Shown here piece after piece: positions 6,446 to 6,453 of a stretch of DNA of 6,453 nucleotides. The DNA is from Bacteroidota bacterium. GTDB lineage: Bacteria; Bacteroidota; Bacteroidia; Bacteroidales; WCHB1-69. The notes beneath the pieces are model-generated. The model was not told where the DNA came from and made no database searches. It was given only the letters and a program-made list of their open reading frames with translations. A program made the translations under genes and the position numbers. Position 1 is the stretch's first letter. Every line of letters starts with the position of its first letter. The stretch is taken from the NCBI GenBank assembly GCA_023459435.1, contig JAEWUL010000212.1:1-6453 (forward strand), given 5' to 3'.

Positions 6446-6453
6446 GAACGGTT

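Overview
The window looks like a chromosomal segment of a Bacteroidota bacterium, most likely of the class Bacteroidia. Four things point there: an AT-rich genome without clear Shine-Dalgarno sites, exact matches to the Bacteroidota -7 promoter motif TAnnTTTG ahead of two genes, exported proteins whose signal peptides end in A-Q, and protein families (CBM9/DUF5916 outer-membrane protein, Bacteroidia-type MnmA) typical of that group. All four genes lie on the + strand.

Layout: (1) Positions 1-235 are a non-coding AT-rich leader. It holds a terminator-like hairpin near the left edge, probably ending an upstream gene outside the window, and a promoter-like motif for the first gene. (2) Positions 236-2689 encode a large exported CBM9-like/DUF5916 protein predicted to form an outer-membrane barrel. 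(3) An 83-base gap with a possible weak terminator and a new promoter leads to a two-gene unit. It consists of an exported M20-family metallopeptidase (2773-4209) and, 11 bases further on, mnmA, the tRNA 2-thiouridylase gene (4221-5282). (4) Positions 5283-5722 are a 440-base non-coding stretch with short direct repeats, a 13-bp hairpin and a longer degenerate palindrome built of CGGAT/ATCCG units. (5) Positions 5723-6445 encode an exported small protein of unknown function with a much lower GC content.

The genes do not form an obvious pathway. The first and last encode cell-envelope proteins of unclear role, the M20 enzyme probably hydrolyses peptides or N-acyl amino acids outside the cytoplasm, and MnmA is a housekeeping tRNA-modification enzyme. 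The close spacing of the M20 gene and mnmA suggests co-transcription but not shared function.

I see no CRISPR array, insertion sequence, tRNA or rRNA gene, phage gene or defence system, and nothing that amounts to a new biological system. The parts most worth a second look are the repeat-rich spacer at 5283-5600, the composition break between mnmA and the last gene, and the last gene itself.
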